From assembly GCA_015178975.1 (NCBI GenBank), contig WHVD01000076.1, positions 62,001 through 126,000 of the forward strand: a DNA stretch of 64,000 bases, read 5' to 3'. Every line of letters starts with the position of its first letter. Position 1 is the stretch's first letter. Of the stretch, positions 21,900 to 32,732 are shown piece by piece. The notes beneath the pieces were generated by a model that had not been told where the DNA came from, did no database searches, and saw only the letters and a program-made list of their open reading frames with translations. A program made the position numbers and the translations under genes. The DNA comes from Hysterangium stoloniferum (Eukaryota > Basidiomycota > Agaricomycetes > Hysterangiales > Hysterangiaceae).

Positions 21900-22856
21900 G
21901 TAATCCTTCTACGATGCCCCAAAGAAAAGATCCGTGAGATTGACTAAATTCAGTGCGATGTTCACGGTCTAGGGTGCTCCACCAGATCTTAGCACTGCCG
22001 GTGAGTCGTCTTGGCAGAGCGACTCCCAACAATGTACTCATGGAGTCAGAGATCTCCGAGAGGCTCATAATATCCATGATGTAATCCAACGCCTTGGATT
22101 GAGTCCCATCGTATTCGGGAAGGTCTGACCATTTGATCTTGATGTCGTTGGTGTTAAGAGCGATCCTTTTATCCTTAGGTAAGTCATTGATAGGCGCGCT
22201 GGCTCGAGGTTGCATCGGAGTTTGAAAGGGAGAGCTAGGTACTCTACCGTGATGCCCCCACGTCCCGAATTCTCTCCATAGCTTGAGGTACTAGAACTCC
22301 CAGATGAATTACTAGGAGGTCTTCCTGATGGCAGAAAGGGGTTGGAGGAGATCGGCAGGGAATGGCGAGGATCGACCAGATTCAGCGATCCTCGACCAGC
22401 AATTTGACCAGCTATACCCTCGGTGAATGCAGTGGAGAAAGACGGTTGACCCCTGTTGGCGACTGATCGATTTCTAGTCGTAGTTGGTTCATCACCTATG
22501 TTCGTATTACCAGGGATTTGTTCGAACGCGATGCGAGAGTGGTGAATTTCCTGATGGGGGGTAGGGCTAGGTTCCGTCGCGATCCCTCTCTCGATTTCGA
22601 CCGTATTCAAAGGTCGACGAGGTTGAGGTTGATAGAGGGGGATGCATATTTCCATTCCTTTTTCCTGAAGACGTTCCGCAACCTGCATCCTCATGTCCGA
22701 CGGGAAGTCTTGCAAAATAATAGGATGATTGAGCGAATGAAGGAAACGAGTGTCGGGAGACCCATTCAGGGTATGAACAAACGAACTTGTTGTGGAGATG
22801 GGCGAATCGGGTACTTGGATGGAATCACCATAAGGGTAAAGCACCTCCAACACCAT
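21823..22856 (-). pseudogene. E3 gag middle part, two overlapping broken frames
   Basis: Frames 22856-22065 and 22215-21823 overlap and together read as one capsid region (KIKWSDLPEYDGTQSKALDY; RLTGSAKIWWSTLDREHRTE) with a frameshift near 22100. A Ser/Pro-rich stretch precedes it. The pattern of a low-complexity N-terminus, then capsid, fits Gag. Confidence 0.6.
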
Positions 22857-23171
22857 CTTATCGAGTCTTCTCTGATTTCACCTTAACTGGCCCCTTAAAG
22901 TAAAATATGCAAACGAAGAATTCCGAGTAATCCCGTTAAGAGACTCCCCCAGCATCTGAATGTATATATACTGGTAGTCGACTTTAGGGACGATGTGATC
23001 CCCACCGAGTAGGATGTGAAGGATTTGTAACGCATCATCGTGCATGCGGAGTGCTTCGAGGAATGAAGAGAACACTTCTTGTTTAAGAACCATCCTCCCT
23101 CCTTCCATAACAGAAGTAACTTCACTCGACCATTCGGGGATCGAGCGAGTTAGATCCTCAAGGGTTCCAGG

Positions 23172-23681
23172 TCATGTGAATAGATCTTGCGCCGATAAAA
23201 TGGCCTGATAACAACCTAACCAGACTGCTACAGTCGCCGGTAGAAGAGGGTAATCCAAATTATACTCCTCCACAAAGGGAGTAACCTGATCCGCAGGGAT
23301 TTGATCGGCGTAGTACGCATCCCATTGTAAGTCAATGGGTTGAGCATAAATCATTTGACCCCTGAAGAATTGCTTAAGGATGACCTGTCTAGGCGGGAAT
23401 GAGAGAACGGGTTCGCAAGCGTGAATAGTTTCGATGTTAGCTCCTGGAATGTTCGACTGCTCAGTCAGTGGACGTTCTTCTTGTGGACTTGGGGGGGCTT
23501 CCGTTGACGGTCCAGCTGCTGCTCCGGGAGGACTCCCAGGAAGAACTGGTTTTTGAGAAGTCAACGAAGACTTCCTCATGGTGACGTTATGGGGTGGTTC
23601 CAGACTCGCAGGTCTTTGGCGAGGTTTTGAATTACTCGGGGTCATCGAAGGTCTCGACGTTTGGTTCTTGCCAGTAGTCAT
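23172..23681 (-). pseudogene. E3 gag N-terminal part
   Basis: The frame starts MTTGKNQTSRPSMTPSNSK, a basic Ser/Thr/Pro-rich N-terminus, and continues with WLGCYQAILSAQDLFT. It is the first frame behind the primer-binding site and leader, so it probably contains the Gag start. Frameshifts separate it from the next gag frame. Confidence 0.6.
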
Positions 23682-23742
23682 TTACGTGCTTAGAAGCTTA
23701 TAGTCATAAGATATCGTTTTTTTCCTTCGTAGGGAAAGTACG

Positions 23743-23760
23743 GTCTGGCCCGGATCACCA
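23743..23760 (-). promoter_or_regulatory. E3 primer-binding site (tRNA type)
   Basis: In element sense TGGTGATCCGGGCCAGAC stands one base behind an LTR end reading CTTCACA. A PBS starting TGG is complementary to the CCA end of a host tRNA. This contrasts with the self-complementary sites of E1 and E2. I cannot name the tRNA. Confidence 0.55.
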
Positions 23761-23761
23761 C

Positions 23762-24380
23762 TGTGAAGAGTAGTGGAAGTTCTAACCATTCTATATACGA
23801 AGGATATCGACCGTTTAGGTACGACACTAAGATGTATTGACTGTTGAAGTCTAATACAGAATGAATGCGTATTGACTACTTAGTTCAATACGGTAGAGGG
23901 AAGTAGCTATCTAGAATAAGGTAGAGAGCTAAAACAAATAAGTAGAATCGACTGTCAAGTGCAATTCTGAACGACTACTCGAGAGTAAAGTAGAGTACTA
24001 GAGAGTCGAATAATAGAGTAGCGTGGATGTGGTCCACGCGAGTTGAGATAAGGATTGAGTTTCGACTGGTACAGTTTGAAACTCTGATAGAGTAGATAGC
24101 TAAAGCCCGTCTGTGACGGTCGAGACGATACACCAATCACAACTTACAGGACACTAATGGGTGTCTGGGTAAGTCGTGGTTGTGGTGTAAAAAGTGTCTG
24201 AGTTCTAAACTACAGGTGCTAGAATACATAAGTCTGGTGTGTGTGCACCCACAAGAGTCGATGCACCGCATACATAGGTTGTCGAACTAATTATAGATAT
24301 AATAAAAGAGAGAAAATAGAAATGATAAAGGAGATATAGTAAGAGCTCATCCGACTATATTTCCTGAGTGTATTTTGCCA
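23762..24380 (-). repeat. Probable 5' LTR of E3
   Basis: The plus strand runs from TGTGAAGAGTAG to TATTTTGCCA, so the LTR in sense would begin TGGCAAAATAC and end CTTCACA (TG...CA, about 619 bp). There is no second copy in the window, so the left boundary is a guess based on the end dinucleotide. Confidence 0.45.
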
Positions 24381-24386
24381 TACCTC

Positions 24387-25222
24387 GTGCTTGTAGCGCG
24401 TGGGGGTGTACGGGTTAGTGCCCGGAGTCCGGCGGGATTGTCTGGTTGTAACACACCCATGCCCTATACGCACCCATTATCAGTGTACTGGAATTCCCAC
24501 CAGACTCTGTATGTCAGACTTGTCTACGTTCATCGTCGTTATGTTGTGTTTCAGTCACCGGAAAACCCACCAGACTCTGTCTCTGTCTATTTCCAACCTC
24601 ATCCTGTGCATCAGTCACCGGACCCCATTCAGAAAACCCATCTTCCCTCTAACTGAGCCCCGTTCCCATTTTAGTCAAATGACCCGTCACGATTCAGACT
24701 CCACTTCCACTCCATTTCCCATTATGGTTTATGATTTGTCACTATTCGGACTCTGCTCCATTTCTGTCCCATCCTAACACCAATTTGGTGTTTACTATTC
24801 TCGCTTTATGTTTTGCTCATTTCGTTTCATTATTACTGGATTCAGTATGACATTTACTCCATGGTCTATTTAAACTGGCAGATGTTGTACATACAATCCA
24901 GTCAGAAAATCGGCTTAGATTCCCCCCAGTAATCTAATACATTTTCTGCTCTAAAACCCTACTTGAATCACACCGCTCACACTAGTTGGAGCCCACGGGC
25001 TCCGGCACATCTATCTCTCTCACTAATCTCGACTTACGACCCACAACCTCCGACCTACGACCCCTCAACCCACGACCCCCACCTGGACTCCCCAGGATTC
25101 CTATCTGCCTGTCTGAAATTGGACGACACAATCTAGCGAGGGCGCAGCCTATGAGCTGAAGCCAAGTCCTACCGGATATTCTGCGGGTTTCTCCGGAGAC
25201 CCGCCCTGTACGTATCCTAACA
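24387..25222 (+). repeat. Solo LTR of family A with a fold-back 5' end
   Basis: From 24454 to 25222 the sequence is a sense family A LTR, including the TATA-like box, the 11-mer and the CCTAACA end. The first part is replaced by the LTR terminus in antisense (24387-24453, ending TTGTAACA), joined directly to sense sequence that starts at about LTR position 47. No target duplication is visible. Confidence 0.75.
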
Positions 25223-25315
25223 CTGCTCAACATCCTGGGCATTGTCGCCTTATCTGCCCTATTCATTGGTGATGCAATCTTATTTGCTATCAATTTCCAG
25301 CAGCGTCGATTTCAA

Positions 25316-25535
25316 ATGTTGCGATGCATAAACAACATTTCATTATCGCCTCTGAGCGAAATTTTCATGTGCCAATCTGCACCGTCATCTATCACCTCTG
25401 TGCAAATTTTTAGTGTGCCATTATGCACTGTCTTACTATCGCTCTTGAGTGAAATTTTTGTGCCATTAGGTACCATCATTTTACTATCACCCTTGAGCAC
25501 AATTTTTGCCGTCATTTTTCTGTCGGCTATATTTT
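25316..25535. repeat. Degenerate tandem repeat, about 50-bp units
   Basis: About four units carry the theme TATC-CCTCTGAGCG-AAATTTT-GTGCCAT-GCACC. Units can be followed at about 25340, 25390, 25440 and 25487. Reading frames here are products of the repeat, not genes. Confidence 0.6.
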
Positions 25536-25537
25536 CT

Positions 25538-25815
25538 TGGAACTGCCTATTCCAAAGTCTACCACAACTACTCCTCAATAGGAACTAGGTAATTTCTGAG
25601 ACAAAATTTATGGCAAAGATTTATAGAGCTTAAACTTGATTTTCTTCAGAACTGCCTGTTCCAAGTTGACCACAACCACCTCTCTCTGGCTGGTGACAAA
25701 ACTTATGGCAAAATAGCTCAATTTTTATGGAACCACTTGTTCCAAGTCCACCACACCCACCTTTGTGTGGCCATTTTGGCAACAAGATTTATGGCACAAT
25801 TTATTGAGTATAAAA
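25538..25815. repeat. Degenerate tandem repeat, about 90-110-bp units
   Basis: Three units share GAACTGCCTGTTCCAAGT, then CCACAACCACC and TTATGGCAAA-AT. They follow the 25.3-25.5 kb array without a gap. The copies are diverged, so the array is old. Confidence 0.6.
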
Positions 25816-26154
25816 TTCATATTGCATTTCCTCAACATACAATCCTTCTATTTTGACAGGTGTGTGTATAATCAGGAAGCAACAATCTATGCCAGCTTAA
25901 CGGCACATTTACAAACCCAATTTTCTTGATGTGTGACCACTTTGCTTTTGCAGGCACATGCATAATCAAGAGGCAATACCACTTTCTGGACCAAAACCTT
26001 AATACTGTAACAGGGCAGGAAGCTTCAACATCTTGCCTTATGTATTTCTTTTAGGCCAAATCTGACTCTGGAATACCCTCAATAATCTACTATTTTCTAT
26101 TACTTGTCTAGCAATCCGTCGGTCGTTATACAAGGCCTATACAGGCCGAGGAGG

Positions 26155-26345
26155 AACATTTTTGACCTACATTATATGACCCAGCAAGCTCTATTTTGGA
26201 CCTACGTTATACAACCCAGAAAGCTTTATTTTGGACCTATTTTATACGACCCAGAAAGCTTTATCTTGGACCTATGTTATACAACCCAAAATTCACTTCA
26301 AATTTTGGACCTATGTTATACGACCCAAAAATTCACTTTACTTAT
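26155..26345. repeat. Tandem repeat, about 38-bp units
   Basis: Five units of TTTTGGACCTACGTTATACGACCC plus AGAAAGCT or AAAATTCACTT. The plus-strand frame 26104-26505 reads through the array and gives repeated LDLCYTTQ-like peptides. That frame is better explained as a by-product of the array. Confidence 0.75.
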
Positions 26346-26512
26346 ATGGATAACTGGTGACAATCAGTTTTCACAGTCTATTCCATTATCTCAACTTCCT
26401 TCAATGCACTATGGCAAACCATCTATTTCTAAACAGTCCACAATTCATGTGACTACAAAAAATTGCTTGGACTACATTAGGGCAGCAGTAGAAAAGCATT
26501 GGTGAGGAGGAG

Positions 26513-26896
26513 TGTTGGAAGGTGAAGAAAACATCATTCTGCTTTTCCCGATCAGGGGGCAATATGACCTGAGACATAAAGGTTCTTCTGCCCTTTGTTC
26601 TCAGGCATATCTCCCTGACTCCCCCAGCACCTACATAATCGAAAAAATGTATATAAATGAGGCAACTACTGTATAGTTACACTAGCCTGTTATACTCATC
26701 CATGACTCCCTAATAATATGGGTCTTGAATTTTAACAATAGCCAGGGATACTTGGAGAAGTTAGTTGGGAAGGGGTGGGGTCCAATGGGTTTTAGGACAT
26801 AAGATGAGGCATGTAGTTGAGGGAAAAATATCCACCTGGGAACTGAGGTGAAGGGTACTTGAGGAATGAGATTCCAGTGGATTCTAGATCCTAACA
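26513..26896 (+). repeat. Possible solo LTR (384 bp)
   Basis: TG...CA ends (TGTTGGAAGG to AGATCCTAACA) and a TATA-like GTATATAAATGAGG at about 26650 suggest a small LTR. No direct repeat flanks it and no second copy is present here. Fourteen bases further on TGTTAGGATCCC starts in mirror image to its end. Confidence 0.4.
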
Positions 26897-27595
26897 CTAA
26901 TCTAGAATACTGTTAGGATCCCATTGTTTCAGACCCCCATGACTTGCTTCTCACTAGAAAACCATTGTCTTCTCATTATTGGAACCTCCACTCATGTCAT
27001 TACCCTTTGTGGCACTCCTGATACTTGTTTATAGTATATTCCTGTCCTGTTCCATCTCACCCATCTCTCTGTTTCCATCTCTAGGTATACTCTTATTTGA
27101 CACCTAGTATTGTTCTTAGTACCATACATCAGTTTCCATATATATCTTGTAAGACTAGTATCTGTTGCAGGTGCAGACAGACACTAGAATGCGTGATGGG
27201 GAATAAACCACTACTGTATTGAAATCCACATGTACATAATATATACTAGTGGAGAACAATGGGATGTGGACAACAATAGAGCTAACTATTACCAAATCAC
27301 AGTGTAGGGAGTCTCACTCCCTTATAATCTCCTCCTGTTAGATTTAGTGACTCAGCACAGTAGCTATAAATTGTGTACCATTGTGGGTCTGTAGTGCATG
27401 CTGGTGAAATTTGCATTCACTTGTTCATGTCTGTGTCTGAATTCTCACACTTCTTGTGTTTCACATCCACCTCTCTTCTACATTCTAACACCTCCACCTC
27501 ATTATCACTCTTAACAAATATGCTTCAATAACTGATATTATATCTGGAGAATACTCAGAGGAGTTTCTAGGTATGGATCTTCACAAGATTTCCTA

Positions 27596-29102
27596 GGAGG
27601 ATATCTGAAAACTATTAAGTATACCAAATTCTAATATACTCTAAAGGTTATTTAAACATCTGGAATGTTATTCAAACATAATTTGGTTTTTAAAACTTTC
27701 AAAAAGTTTTAAACTCTCTTGTACATTACAAACTAAAGAATCTTTCCAGACACAAGTAGACAATAAAAAAAATTAGTAGTTTGAAACACTAATACTTTTA
27801 AAAAATAGATACCTTTTGTTAGGATACACACACAGGCCGGGTTTCCGGAGAAACCTGCGGGATATCCGGTAGGACTTGGCTTCAGCTTATAGGCTGCGCC
27901 CTCGCTAGATCGTGTTGTCCAATTTCAAACGGACGGATGGGGATCCCGGGGAGTCCGGGCGGGGTTCATGGGTCGTAGGTCATAAGTCGGGGGTCGTGGG
28001 TCGTAAGTCGGAGGTCATGGGTCGTGAGTCGAGATAGTTGAGAGAGATAGATGCGCCGGAGCCTGCGGGCTCCGACTAGTGCGAGCGATGTGAATTAAGT
28101 AAGGTTTTAGAGTGGAAAATGTTATTAGATTACTGGGGGAAATCTAAGCTAATTTTCTGACTGGATTGTATGTACAACATCTGCCAGTTTATATAGACCA
28201 TGGAGTGAATGACATACCAAATCCAGTAATGGTGAAACAAAACTAACAAAACATGAAACGGGAATAGTAAACACCAAATTGGTGTTAGGAATGGAACGGA
28301 ACGGAACGGAGCGGAGTCCGAATTGTGACAAAGCATAGCCCATAACGGGAAATGGAGTGGGAGCGGAGTCCTAAATCGTGACAGGTCATTTGACTAAAAC
28401 GGGAACAGGGCTCGATTAGAGCGGTGACGGGATTCTAAGCAGGGTCCAGTGACTGATGTGTGGGACGAAGACGGACATAGACAGAGATGGAGTTTAGGGG
28501 AAATCCAGTGACTGATATGTGTCGTAATGAGGTCGAACGTAACGAGTCTTGACATAATGGAGTCCGGGCAGAGAAATCCTATAAACAGACGATTGGTGCT
28601 TGTAGCGTGTGGGGGCGTACGGGTTAGTGCCCGGAGTCCAGTGGGATTGTCCGGTCGTAACACCTTTAGATAGTCCATTCCATGCATATGTATATCATTG
28701 GTACCTCTAAATACATATGTATTACTTTGGAATGGATCTGTCAATCTGAACAGATTTCTACTTGATTCAACATACCTATATAGGGGGGTTTTACTTAATG
28801 AAGACAGCTGTGGTATGAAAAATTTCCAATAATATTTTACATATTTTACATGGAAATAACTACATTACAACTTTTAAAAAACAAAGTACTAATAAAAGTA
28901 TTAGGAGGCATCTGTAAAAGGAAGGAAATTATATACAATGGAATTTGTTAAATAACTATGGGTTGTATAAGATGTAATATGGAGAACTATTTCTGATGGT
29001 TGTAATTGTTTCAGAATAGATATCACTATTTAAAGATGGAGTTTTGTAAAAATAAGACTTTTATTAGTAAATATTTGAGATATAGTAATTATAAACACCT
29101 CC
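27596..29102. mobile_element. Small TIR element (MITE-like), copy 2, split by a solo LTR
   Basis: This is the same unit as 11026-11700: it starts GGAGGATATCTG, ends AAACACCTCC and is flanked by CTA on both sides. The family A LTR at 27817-28662 is inserted in it. Without the LTR and one CCTTT the element is about 656 bp. Confidence 0.75.
27817..28662 (-). repeat. Solo LTR of family A with perfect 5-bp target duplication
   Basis: Complete LTR of 846 bp from TGTTAGGATAC to GTCGTAACA on the plus strand. CCTTT stands at 27812-27816 and again at 28663-28667, and the empty site is seen in the other TIR copy (GATACCTTTAAATAG). This fixes the family's target duplication at 5 bp and defines its ends. 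Confidence 0.9.
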
Positions 29103-29104
29103 CT

Positions 29105-30315
29105 AACTCTTTCAGAAATGCAGCATTACTGGAAAGAAACAATACCCAATAACAATGGGTGAATAGAGAGGCTAGTCAGAGTGTCACCAAAAGATATAAT
29201 GTGGTTTGGGTCAGGAATTGCAGAGGTTTACTGTCAGAGGCTCAAATTTGTTTCAAACTCCACACACTTTGAATAGTAATACTTAATTTACATAGTATAT
29301 GCTTTTTGAAAAGTGGCTAACTCTCCATTTCAAAAATTAAAACTGTATCTTAAAGTGAATTGACAGGTCCCCAAGTAGGAGGATAGCCCAAAACTTTAAA
29401 AGTTATTTATCCACTAAAGTATCTATATTTATATTGTTTATTGTAAAATTAATATTTAATCAAATTCAGTCTATCAGATGACATTCTGGAGAATAAGGAA
29501 ATATTAATATTTATCTTGTATCTGACAAAAGTTAGTCAAACAAACATATATTGGATTATCCTTTTGGGAATAAATTCCACAACAAGGATTGGTTGGCCAG
29601 ATAGTTCTGGTTAACTTTCTAAACCAAATAAATTTAAATTATATGAACTACATTTGAAAGTTTGCATAATATACTAGAGAATGCATCTCATCCCAAAGAT
29701 TCAGTCATAACCCAAATAATTTTGGTTAACTATAATGTTTGTGGACATTTTAAAAGTCACAGAGATACTAGAGAATGCATCTCATCCCAAAGATTAAGTC
29801 ATAACCCAAATAATTTTGGTTAACTATAATATTTGTGGACATTTTAAAAGTCACAGAGATACTAGAGAATGCATCTCATCCCAAAGATTAAGTCATAACC
29901 CAAATAATTTTGGTTAACCATGACATTTGTGCATATTTTAAAAGAGTATACAAGTTTTAAAGATGAAGTTTTGGGGTAATGAAATATAAACTCCTAAAAC
30001 ATATAGTCATAGCCAAAGGAAATAGTCTCACTTAAAAATATGAGGACCTTTCCATAAAATTTTGTATATTCAATGAAGTGTGACTATCCTCCATACATAT
30101 ATTCATGTATTATAAAGGTAGATGGAACAATAGATGTATTTTATGTTAATCACATGTGTTTTGAGGCATTTTGAGGTGTTTGTGACAGTCACAACACCCT
30201 GCATGCTACTTTCATAGACAACAGATTCCGAAGACCACATCTATTTTTAGGACAACAAAGGAATCATGTCACTTGACCAACTTCCCTTTGTTGCACCCTT
30301 TTCTTTGTTCTGCTG
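29105..30315. other. AT-rich region with a 94-bp triplicate; no gene
   Basis: No supported reading frame. Apart from the tandem repeats at 29671-29952 I see nothing I can assign. Confidence 0.5.
29671..29952. repeat. Three 94-bp tandem repeats
   Basis: Units start at 29671, 29765 and 29859 with ATACTAGAGAATGCATCTCA and contain CATAACCCAAATAATTTTGG. The first two copies are nearly identical and the third diverges towards its end. The low divergence points to a recent duplication. Confidence 0.85.
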
Positions 30316-30320
30316 CTTAT

Positions 30321-30860
30321 TGTTACGACCTGTTCCCGGATGTTTCAATATCCGACTTCCAACTTCCAACTACAGAATATCATAGTTACTGTATCTTCCA
30401 TATTCTTCCCTTGTTCCACATTTGGTAATTTGTCTGTTGACAAGTATTCACTCGTTTGTTTATTATATTCAGAATATTGTCTCCCCAATTCATCTGATTG
30501 TATTCCCATTTCAGAATACTTCCATTTCTGTCTTATTGTGGTCTTAGTTTGTAGTACAATAACAAGAAGACTTATATTAGTTTCCACAAATTTGTACTTT
30601 ACTTTAGATCTGATATTGACTTAGTTTCTTATTCCCTCTTCCATCTTTCTGTACGCTCGATATTTGGAACTCTTCAGAACTCTGAATATCTGTATCTTCC
30701 GGTGTAAGTCTCACCTTTAAAATTAAAAACTTCTGAGCATTTGCGTAGAGGTGCAGCACATAAGCTGAAGCCAACATCCTGACCCTATCTGATAGTTTCT
30801 GAATTCCCGGTGACTTTCTGATTGTTTTGGAATACATAAGTTCCAATACAGCACTTAACA
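30321..30860 (+). repeat. 5' LTR of E2 (family B, 540 bp)
   Basis: TGTTACGACCTG...GCACTTAACA. The part from about 30505 to the end is repeated at 35029-35389. It shares only its first bases and the GCAGCACATAAGCTGAAGCC motif (30753-30772) with family A. Confidence 0.85.
30573..30616 (+). promoter_or_regulatory. TATA-like box and predicted transcript start in the E2 LTR
   Basis: TATATTAG begins at 30573 and AGATCTGATAT at 30606, again 33 nt apart as in family A. The 11-mer is the reverse complement of the sequence behind the LTR. Confidence 0.6.
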
Positions 30861-30862
30861 GT

Positions 30863-30873
30863 ATATCAGATCT
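30863..30873 (+). promoter_or_regulatory. Self-complementary primer-binding site of E2
   Basis: Behind the LTR end CTTAACA come GT and ATATCAGATCT, the exact reverse complement of AGATCTGATAT at 30606-30616. The match ends after 11 bases on both sides. Position and length equal those in E1 although the sequence is unrelated. Confidence 0.75.
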
Positions 30874-30894
30874 CAATTCTGCGACTCACTCATC

Positions 30895-32121
30895 ATGAGT
30901 CCCAAATGCAAAGCTGCCAAAGGACCATCTCAACTTCAATCCCCATTGCAACTTTATACCACCCAACCCAAAACACCAATTCAGCTGACAGCATCAGCTT
31001 CCAGCGAAGAAGTTACCAAGGTAGCAAAGGATCTCAATGCTCCCAACACTTCCAACAATGAAGTAGAAGAACAGCTGGTGACATCAAAAAAGAAATCTTC
31101 CAATGAACCAACTGAAATGTTGTTTGTCAACTCCATTGTGAAATTAGCTGACTATTTGAAATCTTCTGAGGAAAGCAAAGAATCATCCCACACCAGAGTT
31201 AAAGAACCCAAACCATTTACTGGCAAGGATCTGAAAAAATGGAAGAATTTCCTTCTCCAATGCCATTTCAGTTTCGGTGATTGACCCGCTGCATTTAAAT
31301 CTGACAGTCGAAAAGTAAATTTCACACTCTCTTATCTCAAGGATACCGCTCAGGATTGGTTTGAACCTGGACTATCCAGAATATCCAACAAGACACTCAT
31401 ATGGCTTGATGACTGGGACACATTTGTGGAAGAACTGGAAACTAATTTCAGACCTTACGATCAATCCGTGAAGCAGAAAATGAATTAATGATGCTTAAGA
31501 TGAAGGACAATCAACAAGTCTCCAATTATCTTGTCAAGTTCAATACCCTTGCCACACGATGTGGTTGGGATGATTCCACCCTCAGGCACCATTTCTATAT
31601 GGGACTTCTGTCATGCCTTAAAGACAAGATCTGCAAAGATGGGAAGCCGAAAACTCTCCATATCATGCAGATTAAAGCTTTTTAAAGCTCAGACATCTGA
31701 TGCCCATTATTGGGAACAAAAAGCCGAGGTCTCCCAAGAGAATCTGACAGAATGTTCTCAAAACAACAAGGTGTCAACTAGCAAGTCTTCTGGCAATAAC
31801 TCAGGCAATAACACCGGCAACTCTGGCACTAATACTGGCAAATCAAATCCTGATTGGAAAAAAGACAAGAAATCCAACAAGGAAAAACAGTCAACTTCCG
31901 ACAAACCTGACATTTCCCACTTGTTGGGTACCAACAGTAAACTCACCCCAAAGGAGAAACAACGACGCATGGATAACAATCTCTGCCTTTTCTGTGGGAA
32001 AGGCGGACACAAGGTTTCTGACTGTACCATTAAGTCTAACTCTTTTAAGGCCCATGTGGCAACTTCCACTACGACTACAACATCCAAGGCAAAACCCGCC
32101 ATGGAGTGGAAAAAAGAGTAA
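30895..32121 (+). pseudogene. E2 gag
   Basis: Starts MSPKCKAAKGPSQLQSP at 30895. A TGA at 31282-31284 (FGD-stop-PAAF) stands where E1 has Arg in HDRSAAF. Frame changes at about 31480-31690 separate the later parts. The capsid part (LMMLKMKDNQQVSNYLVKFN) and the CCHC knuckle CLFCGKGGHKVSDC are clear. It ends MEWKKE-stop on the same AAAAAAGAGTAAG string as E1 gag. Confidence 0.8.
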
Positions 32122-32732
32122 GCAACCCTCTGGAATCTGCATGGACAGAGGGTTGCATTAACTCTCTCCATGTTTCCGAGATTATCCATCTCAATGTGTC
32201 TGCTCTCTCTAATCCCAACTCACTATTTTTAAAACTCATCTCTGACCTTCTTGGAAATTTAGTGTTCCGAGCTCTGATAGATTCTGGCTCCACACACTGT
32301 TTTGTAGATACCACCTTTGCCATGAAACATAATCTGAAACTCCAATCTGTTCCCACAATTTCTTTGCATCTGTTTGATGGCACTAGCAATATGGCAATTA
32401 CTCAAGCCTGTGACATGTCTATCTGGTTCCTGTGTGGAACATCCCAGACGGTGACTGTTTTCATAACACAGTTGGACTCTAGCTGTTCGGTAGTTCTTGG
32501 ATACAACTGGCTCACCTGATATAATCCATTGATTGACTGGGTATTGGGCAGTATTAATTTCTGGATTCCTGACACTTCCATTCCTCCTGCAGCGTCTTTT
32601 CTGGCCAGAGCCTCTTCGGCCTTGTCGGCACTTCTGGCTTCTACCAAAACCTCCAAACCTCCGAAAATCTCTCTCATCAACACTTCAGCATTTGTTAGGG
32701 TGAGTAAACTGGACAGATCGCAGTGTTTTTGA
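32106..32732 (+). pseudogene. E2 protease
   Basis: In the -1 frame relative to gag the sequence reads EKRVSNPLESAWTEGC and then ALIDSGSTHCFVDTTF, the aspartic protease active site. A TGA at 32518-32520 interrupts it (NWLT-stop-YNPLIDW), and it continues to 32732 with a Pro/Ser/Ala linker. Confidence 0.8.

Larger units (their letters stand above)
17426..24380 (-). mobile_element. E3: Ty3/Gypsy-type retrotransposon, different lineage, 3' truncated
   Basis: In minus-strand order: LTR (24380-23762), TGG-type primer-binding site, gag pieces, zinc-knuckle-like motif, protease, RT, RNase H and the start of integrase. The coding sequence is split by frameshifts into at least five frames and ends within the integrase zinc finger, next to the solo LTR at 16394-17425. 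The proteins differ strongly from E1, E2 and E4. Confidence 0.75.

Noticed and set aside
17426..23681. RIP (repeat-induced point mutation) as cause of decay
   Set aside because: E3 and E1 are not strongly AT-shifted, and the decisive changes I see are in CpG context rather than the CpA context of classical Ascomycete RIP.
26104..26505. 133-codon ORF as a gene
   Set aside because: It reads through a 38-bp tandem array and its peptide repeats follow from the DNA repeat.
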